Positions 33,799 to 43,502 of a stretch of DNA of 64,000 nucleotides are shown here, one piece after another. The position numbers and the translations under genes were made by a program. Source of the stretch: Thiorhodovibrio winogradskyi. GTDB taxonomy: Bacteria; Pseudomonadota; Gammaproteobacteria; Chromatiales; Chromatiaceae. Numbering within the stretch: the first letter of the stretch is position 1; the number at the start of each line of letters is the position of its first letter. The stretch covers positions 3,173,531 through 3,237,530 of the forward strand of contig NZ_CP121472.1 of assembly GCF_036208045.1 (NCBI RefSeq), given 5' to 3'. Below the pieces are notes generated by a model. That model searched no databases. It saw only the letters and a list, made by a program, of their open reading frames with translations, and was not told the DNA's origin.

Positions 33799-33939
33799 GT
33801 CGCGATCTCCTGCCTGATGGACTTGGAACTCTGGGGCTTGGAACCCTGGGATTGGAACCCTGACAACCCGTGAACTGATGGTTAGTAACTAGATGGTCGG
33901 GAACCGGGGCTTGGCTAGGGGCCGTTCGGGCGCGGCGGA

Positions 33940-34320
33940 TCAGGCGCTTGCGTTAACACCTTGTTGGGCCGAGGCGCTCTCCTCCGCCACAGGCGGCGCA
34001 TCAAGCGGCCCCATTACCTCGCCGCGAAAGCCGAACAGCTCTCGCGTGCCGCCGAAAGGGATCAAATCCAGCATACGCCGCTGGCCGGGCTCCAGACGTA
34101 AGCTGGTGCCCGCCGGAATCGCCAGCCGGTAGCCGCGTGTTGCCTCGCGATTGAACTCCAGCGCTGGATTGGCCTCGGCGATATGGTAATGAGAACCAAG
34201 CTCGACGGGCCGATCACCATTATTGGCCACCTCGACGGTCAGCAAGGGCTGACCGGGATTCAGTTCGATATCCTCCGCGGCCAAAATGACCTGGCCAGGA
34301 ATAAGATATTGGGCGCTCAT
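33940..34320 (-). CDS. ureB: Urease beta subunit-like protein
   Basis: A 126-residue UreB homologue. Core motifs are IPGQVILAAEDIELN, VANNGDRPVELGSHYHIAEANPALEF and REATRGYRLAIPAG...RLEPGQRRMLDLIPFGG...GFRGEVMGPL. The C-terminus (residues about 107-126) is a non-conserved extension. UreB has no catalytic residues and packs against UreC. Gaps to ureA (103 bases) and ureC (141 bases) are wider than in typical urease operons. Confidence 0.9.
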   Translation of the reverse strand: MSAQYLIPGQVILAAEDIELNPGQPLLTVEVANNGDRPVELGSHYHIAEANPALEFNREATRGYRLAIPAGTSLRLEPGQRRMLDLIPFGGTRELFGFRGEVMGPLDAPPVAEESASAQQGVNASA

Positions 34321-34423
34321 GGGATTGTCTCTTGTTACGAGGCCGTCGGCACAACTGCGGCCCCGAAGCCTCGGAATATTGATCGGGTGCGTGCGACGGC
34401 CTCAAGGGCACCGGCGCAGCGAT

Positions 34424-34738
34424 TCAGTCTGACTCGTTGTTGATCGGATCGGGCACACAAATCAGGCGCACGCCGTCGGGAAAGGTCGCTTCCACTGTCA
34501 CCTCGTTCAGCATCTCTGCCACGCCATCCATCACATCGGCGGACTTCAGCAGCAAGCGGCATGCAACCACCAACTCCTCCGGGTCGCGTCCCTCGCGAGC
34601 GCCCTCAAGCATTGCACAGCTCAGGTAGGCCATGGCCTCGGGGTAATTGAGTTTGATGCCGCGTTCCTTGCGCCTTTCGGCGAGCAGGCCAGCAGTGAAC
34701 AGCAGCAATTTGTCTTTATCCTGAGGGGTCAGATCCAT
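34424..34738 (-). CDS. ureA: Urease gamma subunit-like protein
   Basis: A 104-residue UreA homologue starting at ATG 34738 with AGGAG 8 bases upstream. [40 protein letters not shown] is close to consensus. The middle is diverged ([24 protein letters not shown]), and [18 protein letters not shown] is kept. It is the first gene of the ureABC-like operon. No ureD, ureE, ureF, ureG, ureJ or urea transporter gene is in the window. Confidence 0.88.
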   Translation of the reverse strand: MDLTPQDKDKLLLFTAGLLAERRKERGIKLNYPEAMAYLSCAMLEGAREGRDPEELVVACRLLLKSADVMDGVAEMLNEVTVEATFPDGVRLICVPDPINNESD

Positions 34739-35033
34739 GGGTTTGGCTCCTGATGGAAGCAGCATTGCTGGCCGCGAATTTAGCATGCAGCCGATTTGGA
34801 TTCCGTCGCGAACGCGAATTCCGACCAAATTGGACATTCAATTCGGTCGCGCGAACGACTCTCTTCCGAGCAGACTGGCGAGCCGTCAGACTGACCCAGA
34901 GCGGACGGAAAATCAATACCCGCCATAGGCGCAATCCGCCCGGCCTCGTATCGAACTCGCCCCCGCGACTTATCAAGCGCCTTGGGGTAACCTCCGCGCT
35001 GCAATACCCTCAAGCAGACCGGAGCAAGAACCC

Positions 35034-36434
<1,401 letters not shown>

Positions 36435-36680
36435 CGCTGCATCTGGCGGCCGACATGGGCGATATCCCCGAAGCGCGCCAACCAACAACCACTGGCGGCA
36501 ACCTGATTCGGCCACGGATCAAGTCACCCCAGAAAGCGGACGACCAAACGTCCAGAGATCAGCACTGCATACTGGTGCGGAATCCGCCCAGCCCCATGCC
36601 AGCGAGTTTTCAACTGAACCGGTATAGAATTGCTAGGCAGACAGGCAAACGCGAAAACCAGACTCAATCGGAGGGCGGAA

Positions 36681-37526
36681 ATGTCTCAAACACATTCTTT
36701 CTGGCAGCGTACCGCGATGATCGGACTCATGCTTGGGCTTTTGTTCAGCGCCCCTTGGTCAGGTTCGCTGGCCCTGGCCGAGGAATACATGAAACGCGGC
36801 GCCTCGGTGGACGATTACCAAAAGGCACTTGGCCGGGTGCTTGAACGTAAACGCGGTATCGTGACCGCCCGTGAACGTCAGCAACGCGCCGCCACCCAGC
36901 AAAGTGCCGCTCAGTCGTCACGGCCAGCATCCTCAGGCACCCCATCCTCAGGCACCCAGAGTAGCCGGGCCGCCGCCCATTCGGCCAGGCCCGCCGGCAT
37001 CGATACCGGAATCTACAGGCCCAATCCAGATCAGCAGGGCGAGTCGACCGACGGGGTATCGCTGTATTTTGGTTATGACTCGGCTGAATTGACCGCTGCG
37101 GCCCAAGAGGAATTGCGCAAGCTCGGCCAGGCGCTAGCAGCGCCCGAGTTCACCGACGTTTACTGGCTGATCGAAGGACACACCGACGCATCGGGCGCAG
37201 CGGATTACAACCAGCGTCTGTCGGAAGCGCGTGCCGCCTCGGCCCGGCGCTTTCTGATCGAAGCCGCCGGCGTCGCGCCGGATAAGCTGATCACTGTGGG
37301 TAAAGGCATGAGCGAACTCTACGACGCGGATCGGCCTAGGGCGAGCGTCAACCGGCGCGTGCGTTTGCGCCCAATTGGCGAGGACAACAAGGACACGCCA
37401 AGCAAGGCCGCGCCAAATTCGGATGAAACAAGCTCAAGGCACCGTGGTCACGAAGTGGTAGCCGAGACTCACGGCCGCCTCCTGGAACCGAACCTGATCA
37501 GCCAGCAAGGTGACGAGCGCGGATAG
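36681..37526 (+). CDS. OmpA-family (OmpA C-terminal domain) protein
   Basis: A 281-residue protein. A signal peptide (about 1-34, ending SLALAEE), a charged helical segment, a Ser/Ala/Thr low-complexity linker (about 70-110) and an OmpA_C peptidoglycan-binding domain (about 125-230; LYFGYDSAELTAAA, IEGHTDASGAADYNQRLSEARA, GKGMSELYDADR, NRRVRL) are seen. No beta-barrel or lipobox is present, so it may be a soluble periplasmic cell-wall linker. GGAGG precedes ATG 36681. The last 93 bases overlap the convergent kinase gene, and its C-terminal 45 residues are low-complexity. Confidence 0.85.
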   Translation: MSQTHSFWQRTAMIGLMLGLLFSAPWSGSLALAEEYMKRGASVDDYQKALGRVLERKRGIVTARERQQRAATQQSAAQSSRPASSGTPSSGTQSSRAAAHSARPAGIDTGIYRPNPDQQGESTDGVSLYFGYDSAELTAAAQEELRKLGQALAAPEFTDVYWLIEGHTDASGAADYNQRLSEARAASARRFLIEAAGVAPDKLITVGKGMSELYDADRPRASVNRRVRLRPIGEDNKDTPSKAAPNSDETSSRHRGHEVVAETHGRLLEPNLISQQGDERG

Positions 37527-39557
37527 AGTGTCGTCCGCCTTGGCTGTGCGATGCCAATATGGTTCCAGTGGTCGCGCGCTCCAGATCGCCAGCACCAAGT
37601 TGTTGCCGTAAGGCTGGGATGCCATGAAACAAGCATCGGGGACGCGGTCACAGTCGGCCGCTGTGCTGGCGCCAACCTCCAACCCTGCGCCTGGGGCCAG
37701 GAAATTCAATTCGATCTCCTTGTTTGGTAACAAGGGTGCAATGTGCATACCTCGGTCGATCAATTCGATGTAAAGAAAGCCTGCTGCACCCGACTGCGTG
37801 GCACTCAAGGCCAACAGCTCGTCCTGGCGGTAAACCCGATCAGCATGATTGAAGATGATACTGGGCATGCCAGAGTGCGCCGGAAGAGCTTCCACGGCAC
37901 TGTTCAATCGCATGATGATGTCACAAAACGGCGCGGCAACGGCCACTGCGCGCGTCTCGACGCGCAACTCCGGTAACGCGCTGGTCAGGATTTCTCTCAG
38001 CCGTTCGAGATCGCGCCCGTCGCGCACGAACCCCTCCAGCTCCAGGATCGGCTGCGTTTCAGTCGTTTTGTTTAGATGGATATCCGTCAGACTGGCGCAA
38101 TTCGCGCCCGAAAAAAACTCCCTGGCCAAAGCCAGGGGATCGGTTGTCGATGGTGTTACTGACGCTGGCAGAGATTCTGGCAGCGCCGTGCCCGTCACGG
38201 CAGGACCGGCAACGTCTTCCTCGAGCGCTTCGTCAGCCTCACCTTTCCCGAGCTGACCAAGATGGGCGGGCGCTGTGTCGGCCTGCGCCTGAGGCTGCCG
38301 CTCCGCCTCGCCAGGAGCGGCGGTGACAGCGGGTTTAGGCTCAGGTCCCAACCACCACCACAGCCCTCCCCCACCCGCGACGCCCAAGAGCGTTATCAGC
38401 ACAAGCGCGGCCAGCAAGCGCCTCGACGCGCGCGCGGATCTTGGTGTGCGACCGGCCTGATCGGGATCATGCGACCCGGCTGCGGATGTCACAGCACCCT
38501 GTCCCTTGTTGCGCGGCAAGCTCTCAACCGCCCCGGAAGAAGCCCAAGCTTGGATCGCTGACAAGGATTGATCGGCGCCTGCCGCATCCAATCCGGTCAC
38601 TTGCTGGCCAACATCTGCCTGGGTGCGGCATTGCGTCACGGCAGCGCCCAAGGCCTGGTTCCACTGTCGCTCCGAATGAATCGCGTCTACCTGGAGCCCG
38701 GCGAAGCCGAGTTGCTCGGACCAGTCAGCGACCGTTGACGGGCGTTTGGTCCAGTCGAAATGCAAGGCGGCGTTCAAGGCCGCGAGCAGACGCGGATCGA
38801 CACCCTCCAACAGACCGGTCGGCTGCAGTGCGATCCGCACACCTTTGTGCGCCTTGCCGGTCAGGGCATACAGGATGGTCGCGGAAAGGCAATAAATGTC
38901 CGTCCACGGCCCCTGCTCCCCACCCAGCATCTGCTCGGGCGCGGCAAAATCTGGCGTGTACTGCGCGACGACACTGACGGCGCCACCTGGGCGCTCCAGG
39001 TGTGCGGCACCAAAATCGATCAACACCGGCGAGCCATCTTCACGAATCAGAATATTGGACGGCTTGATATCCCGGTGCAGCACCAAATGCTGGTGGGCAT
39101 GGTTCAGTCCGTCGAGTAACGGCGGCAGCAGCAGGCGCACCTCAGCCGCGGTCAGCGGGCCGCGCGCTTTCACTACCGCATCGAGCGGTTCACCGCGCTC
39201 AAAGCGCATGCACAGATAGACGGTTTTGTTCGCACGAAAGGCATCGGTCGCTTGAACAATATTCGGATGTGGTCGTGGCCGGGCCAGTTCCACCAGCGTC
39301 TTGCCCTCTTGCAAGAACTTCTGCTTGAGTCCGGCAAAGATCTGCTCCTGCCCCGGCAGCGGCTCGACCTCAAACCCCCTGACCCGCCGGGCGAGCGCAC
39401 TGGGCAAAAATTCCTTGACCGCCAGAGTCTGTTCGAGAATGCAATGCCGTGCGGCATAAACAATGCCGGCTCCACCGCGTCCGAGCGGCTCCTCGATCAC
39501 CAGTTCATGGACGCGGGTTCCAGGGAGTAATGGCGTTGCGTTGTGGTCTTCAGTCAT
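37434..39557 (-). CDS. Membrane Ser/Thr protein kinase with extracytoplasmic DUF4384-like domain
   Basis: A 707-residue kinase. The kinase domain (about 20-275) has GRGGAGIVY, Lys48 (AVKEF), HRDIKPSN (Asp163) and DFGAAH (Asp181). A linker, one membrane helix (about 380-405, LLAALVLITLLGVAGGGGLWWWL) and a long exported part follow. The latter contains a region around VEGFV-like SPOR/BON-type sequence and a DUF4384-like domain (about 585-700; YRQDELLALSATQSGAAGFLYIEL...LAPGAGLEVGA). It lacks the zinc ribbon of the other two kinases. Its stop lies inside the OmpA-family gene; both products need the overlapped DNA. Confidence 0.88.
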   Translation of the reverse strand: MTEDHNATPLLPGTRVHELVIEEPLGRGGAGIVYAARHCILEQTLAVKEFLPSALARRVRGFEVEPLPGQEQIFAGLKQKFLQEGKTLVELARPRPHPNIVQATDAFRANKTVYLCMRFERGEPLDAVVKARGPLTAAEVRLLLPPLLDGLNHAHQHLVLHRDIKPSNILIREDGSPVLIDFGAAHLERPGGAVSVVAQYTPDFAAPEQMLGGEQGPWTDIYCLSATILYALTGKAHKGVRIALQPTGLLEGVDPRLLAALNAALHFDWTKRPSTVADWSEQLGFAGLQVDAIHSERQWNQALGAAVTQCRTQADVGQQVTGLDAAGADQSLSAIQAWASSGAVESLPRNKGQGAVTSAAGSHDPDQAGRTPRSARASRRLLAALVLITLLGVAGGGGLWWWLGPEPKPAVTAAPGEAERQPQAQADTAPAHLGQLGKGEADEALEEDVAGPAVTGTALPESLPASVTPSTTDPLALAREFFSGANCASLTDIHLNKTTETQPILELEGFVRDGRDLERLREILTSALPELRVETRAVAVAAPFCDIIMRLNSAVEALPAHSGMPSIIFNHADRVYRQDELLALSATQSGAAGFLYIELIDRGMHIAPLLPNKEIELNFLAPGAGLEVGASTAADCDRVPDACFMASQPYGNNLVLAIWSARPLEPYWHRTAKADDTLSALVTLLADQVRFQEAAVSLGYHFVTTVP

Positions 39558-39709
39558 GGCCGCATCTAAACACCAACAGGCGCGAATTCATCTTGCCAGA
39601 GCCTGGGACCGCGTGACACCCAACGCGGCGAGCATCCTAGGCACGCGCGCACTATACTCCCAGCATTATCTTCCAGGCACAAACCCGGTCACTCCCATCG
39701 CTGCAAGCA

Positions 39710-42700
39710 ATGCGCGCTCTTCCTCTGCTAGTACGAATCGCCATGAGCCCTTTTTCTCACCACAGAATCAGCATGAGCCTGGTCGCGCTCGCGGCCTGCG
39801 CGGTTCAGGCCGACATCACCACCGATGGCCGTCTGGGGCCAGCGACCAGACTCAGCGGGCCCGACATGCGCATCGGTGCCGAGTTGGGCCAGACGCGCGG
39901 TGGAAATCTTTTCCACAGCTTCGAAAGTTTCAACATCTCCCGTGGCCAAAGCGCGACCTTCACTGGCCCAGATACCATCCAAAATGTCATCAGCCGGGTC
40001 ACCGGCGGCCAGGAATCCAAGATCGACGGCACCCTGCGTTCCAAAGTCGGAATGGCGGATGTCTATTTAATTAATCCCGCCGGGGTGGTCATAGGTGAAG
40101 ATGCCAGCATCGATGTGCCGGCCTCTCTGCACATAAGCACCGCGAATGAGCTGCGCTTTTCCGACGGCGGCCGCTTCTCCGCCACCGACCCCAACGCCAG
40201 CAGCCTCACGCTGGCCGCGCCCGAATCCTTCGGTTTTCTCGCACCACAACCAGCGCAACTGACCATAAATGGCGCCCAGCTAGATGTGGCCGCAGGAGAA
40301 ACCCTAAGCTTGAGCGCCGGCACCCTTGAGATCGGCTCTGGCGATCAATCCGGCCGTGCCCCGAGCCTGTCGGCGCCCGACGGCAGCCTCGTCTTGACCG
40401 CCGTGAGCGAGGGAACCGCCGCGATCCATCCGAGCGCGTATCAGCCCGCGCCGGCGGCCGGGGGCTCCATTGACATCCAAGGAGGTGCCCTGCTCAATGT
40501 CAGCGGTACAAGCGGCCGTGGACAGATCGAGCTTCGGGGCGGACCCATCCGCATCGACAACAGCACCCTGGCCGCTGATCACGGCGGCCCGACTGCGGCC
40601 ACAGGCGGCATCCTGCTGCAAGGCACTCAGGTGGAGCTGCGCCACAGCCAAGTTCAGGCACTGGCTGTGGGTAGTGGCGCCGGCCCCTCGATCTCGATCA
40701 CCGCGGACCAGCTCGACTTGGGCGCCGATGCCTCCGGGGAAGGCACCAGCCTGATCGCGACCGCCAGCCTGGGCGCTGGAGAAGCTGGGGATATCGTCCT
40801 GGAACTCGCTCGCGGCCTGACCGTCGCGTCCGGGTCCGCCGTGAACGCCGGCAGCCAGTCATCGGGAGCTGGTGGGGATATCGCCATTCGCAGCGGCGGG
40901 GATATTTTAGTCCACGGCGGTTATCTGGACGTCTCCGCTGGGGATCGCGGTGCGGCTGGCAGCATTCGAGTTCAAGCCGACGGAGCTGTCAATCTGCTTA
41001 GCGGAGGCACAATGATGGCCGCCACCTTCGGCACAGAGGCAACCTCTGGTGGCGGCGGCACCATATTCGTCCAAGCACCGCTGATTCACATGCAAGGTCA
41101 AGATGCGAGCGAGATTAGTAGCGGCATCAACGCGCGCACGGTCGGCGGCGGCGACGCGGGCCAGATAGTGCTTGACACCGAGCACCTGGTCACGCGCGAC
41201 GCGATGCTGAGCTCGCGCACCGACGGCTCCGGACAGGGCGGAAGCATTGACATCTCAGCCGCGGCCGGCACCCTGATGGTCAACTCCGGACTCGATGTCA
41301 GCTCGGGCGGCGGCAATACCGACGAACGCCTCGGAGACGCCGGTCGCATCTCGGTCAATACTGGTGAACTCGACATCCGCCATTCCACCCTGTCGGCACT
41401 GTCCGCAAACCGCGCGAATGCCGGCACCATCGACATCCACGCCAAGGGCAATATCCGCCTCGACGCCGCTGCGGGCAGCGCTGGCCTCTGGGCCACCAAT
41501 ATCCACCCGACAGAGACATTCGGCTTCGACCCGGCACTGGCCGCAACCGAAGCCCGTGGCGGCGACATCCGCATCAGCGCACAAAATCTGCTCTTGCTCA
41601 ATGGCGCGACCATCCTCAACCTGACAACCGCCGGGGATGCCGGCGAAGTGCGTGTCGCCGCCGATTCCCTCGGCCTGCTGTCCGGCTCAGCCATCATGAC
41701 CGGCACTGCGGGGCCCGGCGACGCCGGTTCCGTCCGTATCGAACTCAATCAGACACTCTGGATGCTGGATGCCTGGATTGACGCGGGCACCACCGACCTA
41801 GAGATTTCTGACCTCGACTCCCTCATCACGGGGTCGGCGCCAAGCGGTGCCGGCGGACCCATCGACATCCAGGCCGGACAGGCCATTCTGCAGTCCGGCA
41901 GCGCCATTCAGTCGATCTCCTTCTCAGATGGTCCGGCCGGGGACATCAAACTGAATGTCGGCCGCCTTGAGCTCTCCAAGGGTGGCCTCATCACCACTTA
42001 CGCTGGCGGTACCGGCAATGGTGGCGATTTGCGGGTGACGGCCAGTCAGTCCATCCGCATCCGAGGTGTCGATCCGCAAGCGAGTTCTCCGATTCTTGGT
42101 AAGAGCGGGCTGTTCACAACCAGCGCCTTTCTTGAAGGCTCCGGTGGAGCTGGAGCCATTGTCATCTCCACGCCATCGCTCGAGCTTGCCGCGGGCGGCG
42201 CTATCGAATCCCGCACCGGGGGCCAGCCTCCGGGCGGGCCGATCCGCATCGAAGCCGGTCGGGCACTGATTCGCCAGGGCGGCAAGATCGACGCATCGAC
42301 CTTCGGCGACGGACAAGGCGGATCCATCAGCCTGACGGCCGGGAGTCTGCGCATCGACGGCAGCGGTTACGCTGAGCGCGACTCCTTAATGCGCGACACC
42401 GGCATTTTCAGCCAGGCTTTGGCCGGGCGCGGAAACGCCGGAGATATTGACATTGCAGTGGCGGGCGATCTGAGTCTGCACGACAGCGCACGGATATCGG
42501 CCCTTAGTTTCACCCCCGGTGATGCCGGCGCGATCCAGGTATCGGCGGGTAGCCTGCTGATCGATGGGGCTCACCGGGTCGATGCCATCACCGGCATCGA
42601 ATCGCGCGCGACCTCCTATTCAAGCGGCTTTGCTGGGTCGATTGACCTGAGCGCCGGGCACATCGGCCTGAGCGGGCTTGGCTCAATCACCATCGCCAGC

Positions 42701-43441
42701 CTGGCCAATGTTCCGCTGCGTCGCCTGGATGTCCTCCCCGACAGCGGAATTCGCATCGAGGCCGGAACCATGGCAATGGATGACAGCCTGGTGTCCGGCA
42801 TCAGCACCGGCAATGCGCCCGCCAGCCCGATCGGCATCCTTGCCGAGCAACTCAGTCTGAGCAATGGCAGCGCGATCGAGACCCGCTCGCTGGCGGCTGA
42901 CGGGGGGCCCATCGCCATCCATGGCGGCTGGCTGTGGCTTGACCACAGTACCATAACGACGTCCGCCGAGGGGCCCGTTGGCGATGGCGGCAACATCACC
43001 CTGAGTCCCCGGCAACTGATCCTCGACGGCGGTTTCATCCAGGCCAACACCGCTGCAGCCGGAGCGCGTGGCGGGGATATTCTGATCGACAGCGAGGTGC
43101 TGATTGCCAGTCATGACCTGGTGGAAATTGGCGGAACAGCGCGCGTGGAATACGCCCCAGGAAGTGATCGCAATGTCATCCAGGCCGCCGCGCCCTTGGG
43201 CGTGCAAGGCACTATCGCGCTGACAACGCCAGATCTGGAAATTGCCGCCAGCCTAGTGCCCCTGCGCGCGCCCTTTCAGGATGCCAACGCCATCCTCAGC
43301 GACCTGTGCCAACTGACCGATACTCGTGAGGCCAGTGCATTGATCGAACTCGGCAGCGGCGGCCTGCCGCCAGATGCCGCCGAACCTATGTCGACGACGC
43401 TGGGCAGCGAGCGACTAAAGCGTCTGCTGAGCCTGGATTAA
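39710..43441 (+). CDS. TpsA exoprotein 1 (filamentous hemagglutinin N-terminal domain)
   Basis: A protein of up to 1243 residues, secreted by two-partner secretion. A signal peptide (ending in AVQADI) and a TPS domain (about 35-260; RIGAELGQTRGGNLFHSFESFNI, SATFTGPDTIQNVISRVTGG, YLINPAGVVIG) are followed by a long right-handed beta-helix stalk of degenerate Gly/Ala/Asp/Ser-rich repeats (GGxIxIxA). NPAG replaces the usual NPNG. The C-terminal 45 residues are nearly identical to those of TpsA 2. An ATG at 39743 is an equally plausible start. No strong ribosome site precedes either. Function: probable adhesin. Confidence 0.88.
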   Translation: MRALPLLVRIAMSPFSHHRISMSLVALAACAVQADITTDGRLGPATRLSGPDMRIGAELGQTRGGNLFHSFESFNISRGQSATFTGPDTIQNVISRVTGGQESKIDGTLRSKVGMADVYLINPAGVVIGEDASIDVPASLHISTANELRFSDGGRFSATDPNASSLTLAAPESFGFLAPQPAQLTINGAQLDVAAGETLSLSAGTLEIGSGDQSGRAPSLSAPDGSLVLTAVSEGTAAIHPSAYQPAPAAGGSIDIQGGALLNVSGTSGRGQIELRGGPIRIDNSTLAADHGGPTAATGGILLQGTQVELRHSQVQALAVGSGAGPSISITADQLDLGADASGEGTSLIATASLGAGEAGDIVLELARGLTVASGSAVNAGSQSSGAGGDIAIRSGGDILVHGGYLDVSAGDRGAAGSIRVQADGAVNLLSGGTMMAATFGTEATSGGGGTIFVQAPLIHMQGQDASEISSGINARTVGGGDAGQIVLDTEHLVTRDAMLSSRTDGSGQGGSIDISAAAGTLMVNSGLDVSSGGGNTDERLGDAGRISVNTGELDIRHSTLSALSANRANAGTIDIHAKGNIRLDAAAGSAGLWATNIHPTETFGFDPALAATEARGGDIRISAQNLLLLNGATILNLTTAGDAGEVRVAADSLGLLSGSAIMTGTAGPGDAGSVRIELNQTLWMLDAWIDAGTTDLEISDLDSLITGSAPSGAGGPIDIQAGQAILQSGSAIQSISFSDGPAGDIKLNVGRLELSKGGLITTYAGGTGNGGDLRVTASQSIRIRGVDPQASSPILGKSGLFTTSAFLEGSGGAGAIVISTPSLELAAGGAIESRTGGQPPGGPIRIEAGRALIRQGGKIDASTFGDGQGGSISLTAGSLRIDGSGYAERDSLMRDTGIFSQALAGRGNAGDIDIAVAGDLSLHDSARISALSFTPGDAGAIQVSAGSLLIDGAHRVDAITGIESRATSYSSGFAGSIDLSAGHIGLSGLGSITIASLANVPLRRLDVLPDSGIRIEAGTMAMDDSLVSGISTGNAPASPIGILAEQLSLSNGSAIETRSLAADGGPIAIHGGWLWLDHSTITTSAEGPVGDGGNITLSPRQLILDGGFIQANTAAAGARGGDILIDSEVLIASHDLVEIGGTARVEYAPGSDRNVIQAAAPLGVQGTIALTTPDLEIAASLVPLRAPFQDANAILSDLCQLTDTREASALIELGSGGLPPDAAEPMSTTLGSERLKRLLSLD
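43245..43379 (+). repeat. 135-bp near-identical 3' tract, copy in TpsA 1
   Basis: Matches 46390-46524 with only two mismatches, although the surrounding tpsA sequence is clearly diverged. It encodes the SLVPLRAPFQD...CQLTDTREASALIELG segment. Recent gene conversion is likely. Confidence 0.9.
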
Positions 43442-43502
43442 GGGCAAAAAAACCGCTAAAATCTATGCGAATTTTGCCCAAGCCACTGTGGACAAAACCG
43501 CC

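Noticed and set aside
32203-33873. 556-codon open frame antisense to the urease-like alpha gene
   Set aside because: The minus-strand protein aligns with UreC over its whole length. The plus frame is a mirror of GC-rich codon use, with no family motif.
32170-34738. Calling the ureABC genes a functional urease
   Set aside because: Four of six nickel ligands and the His320 flap are missing, and no accessory genes are present.
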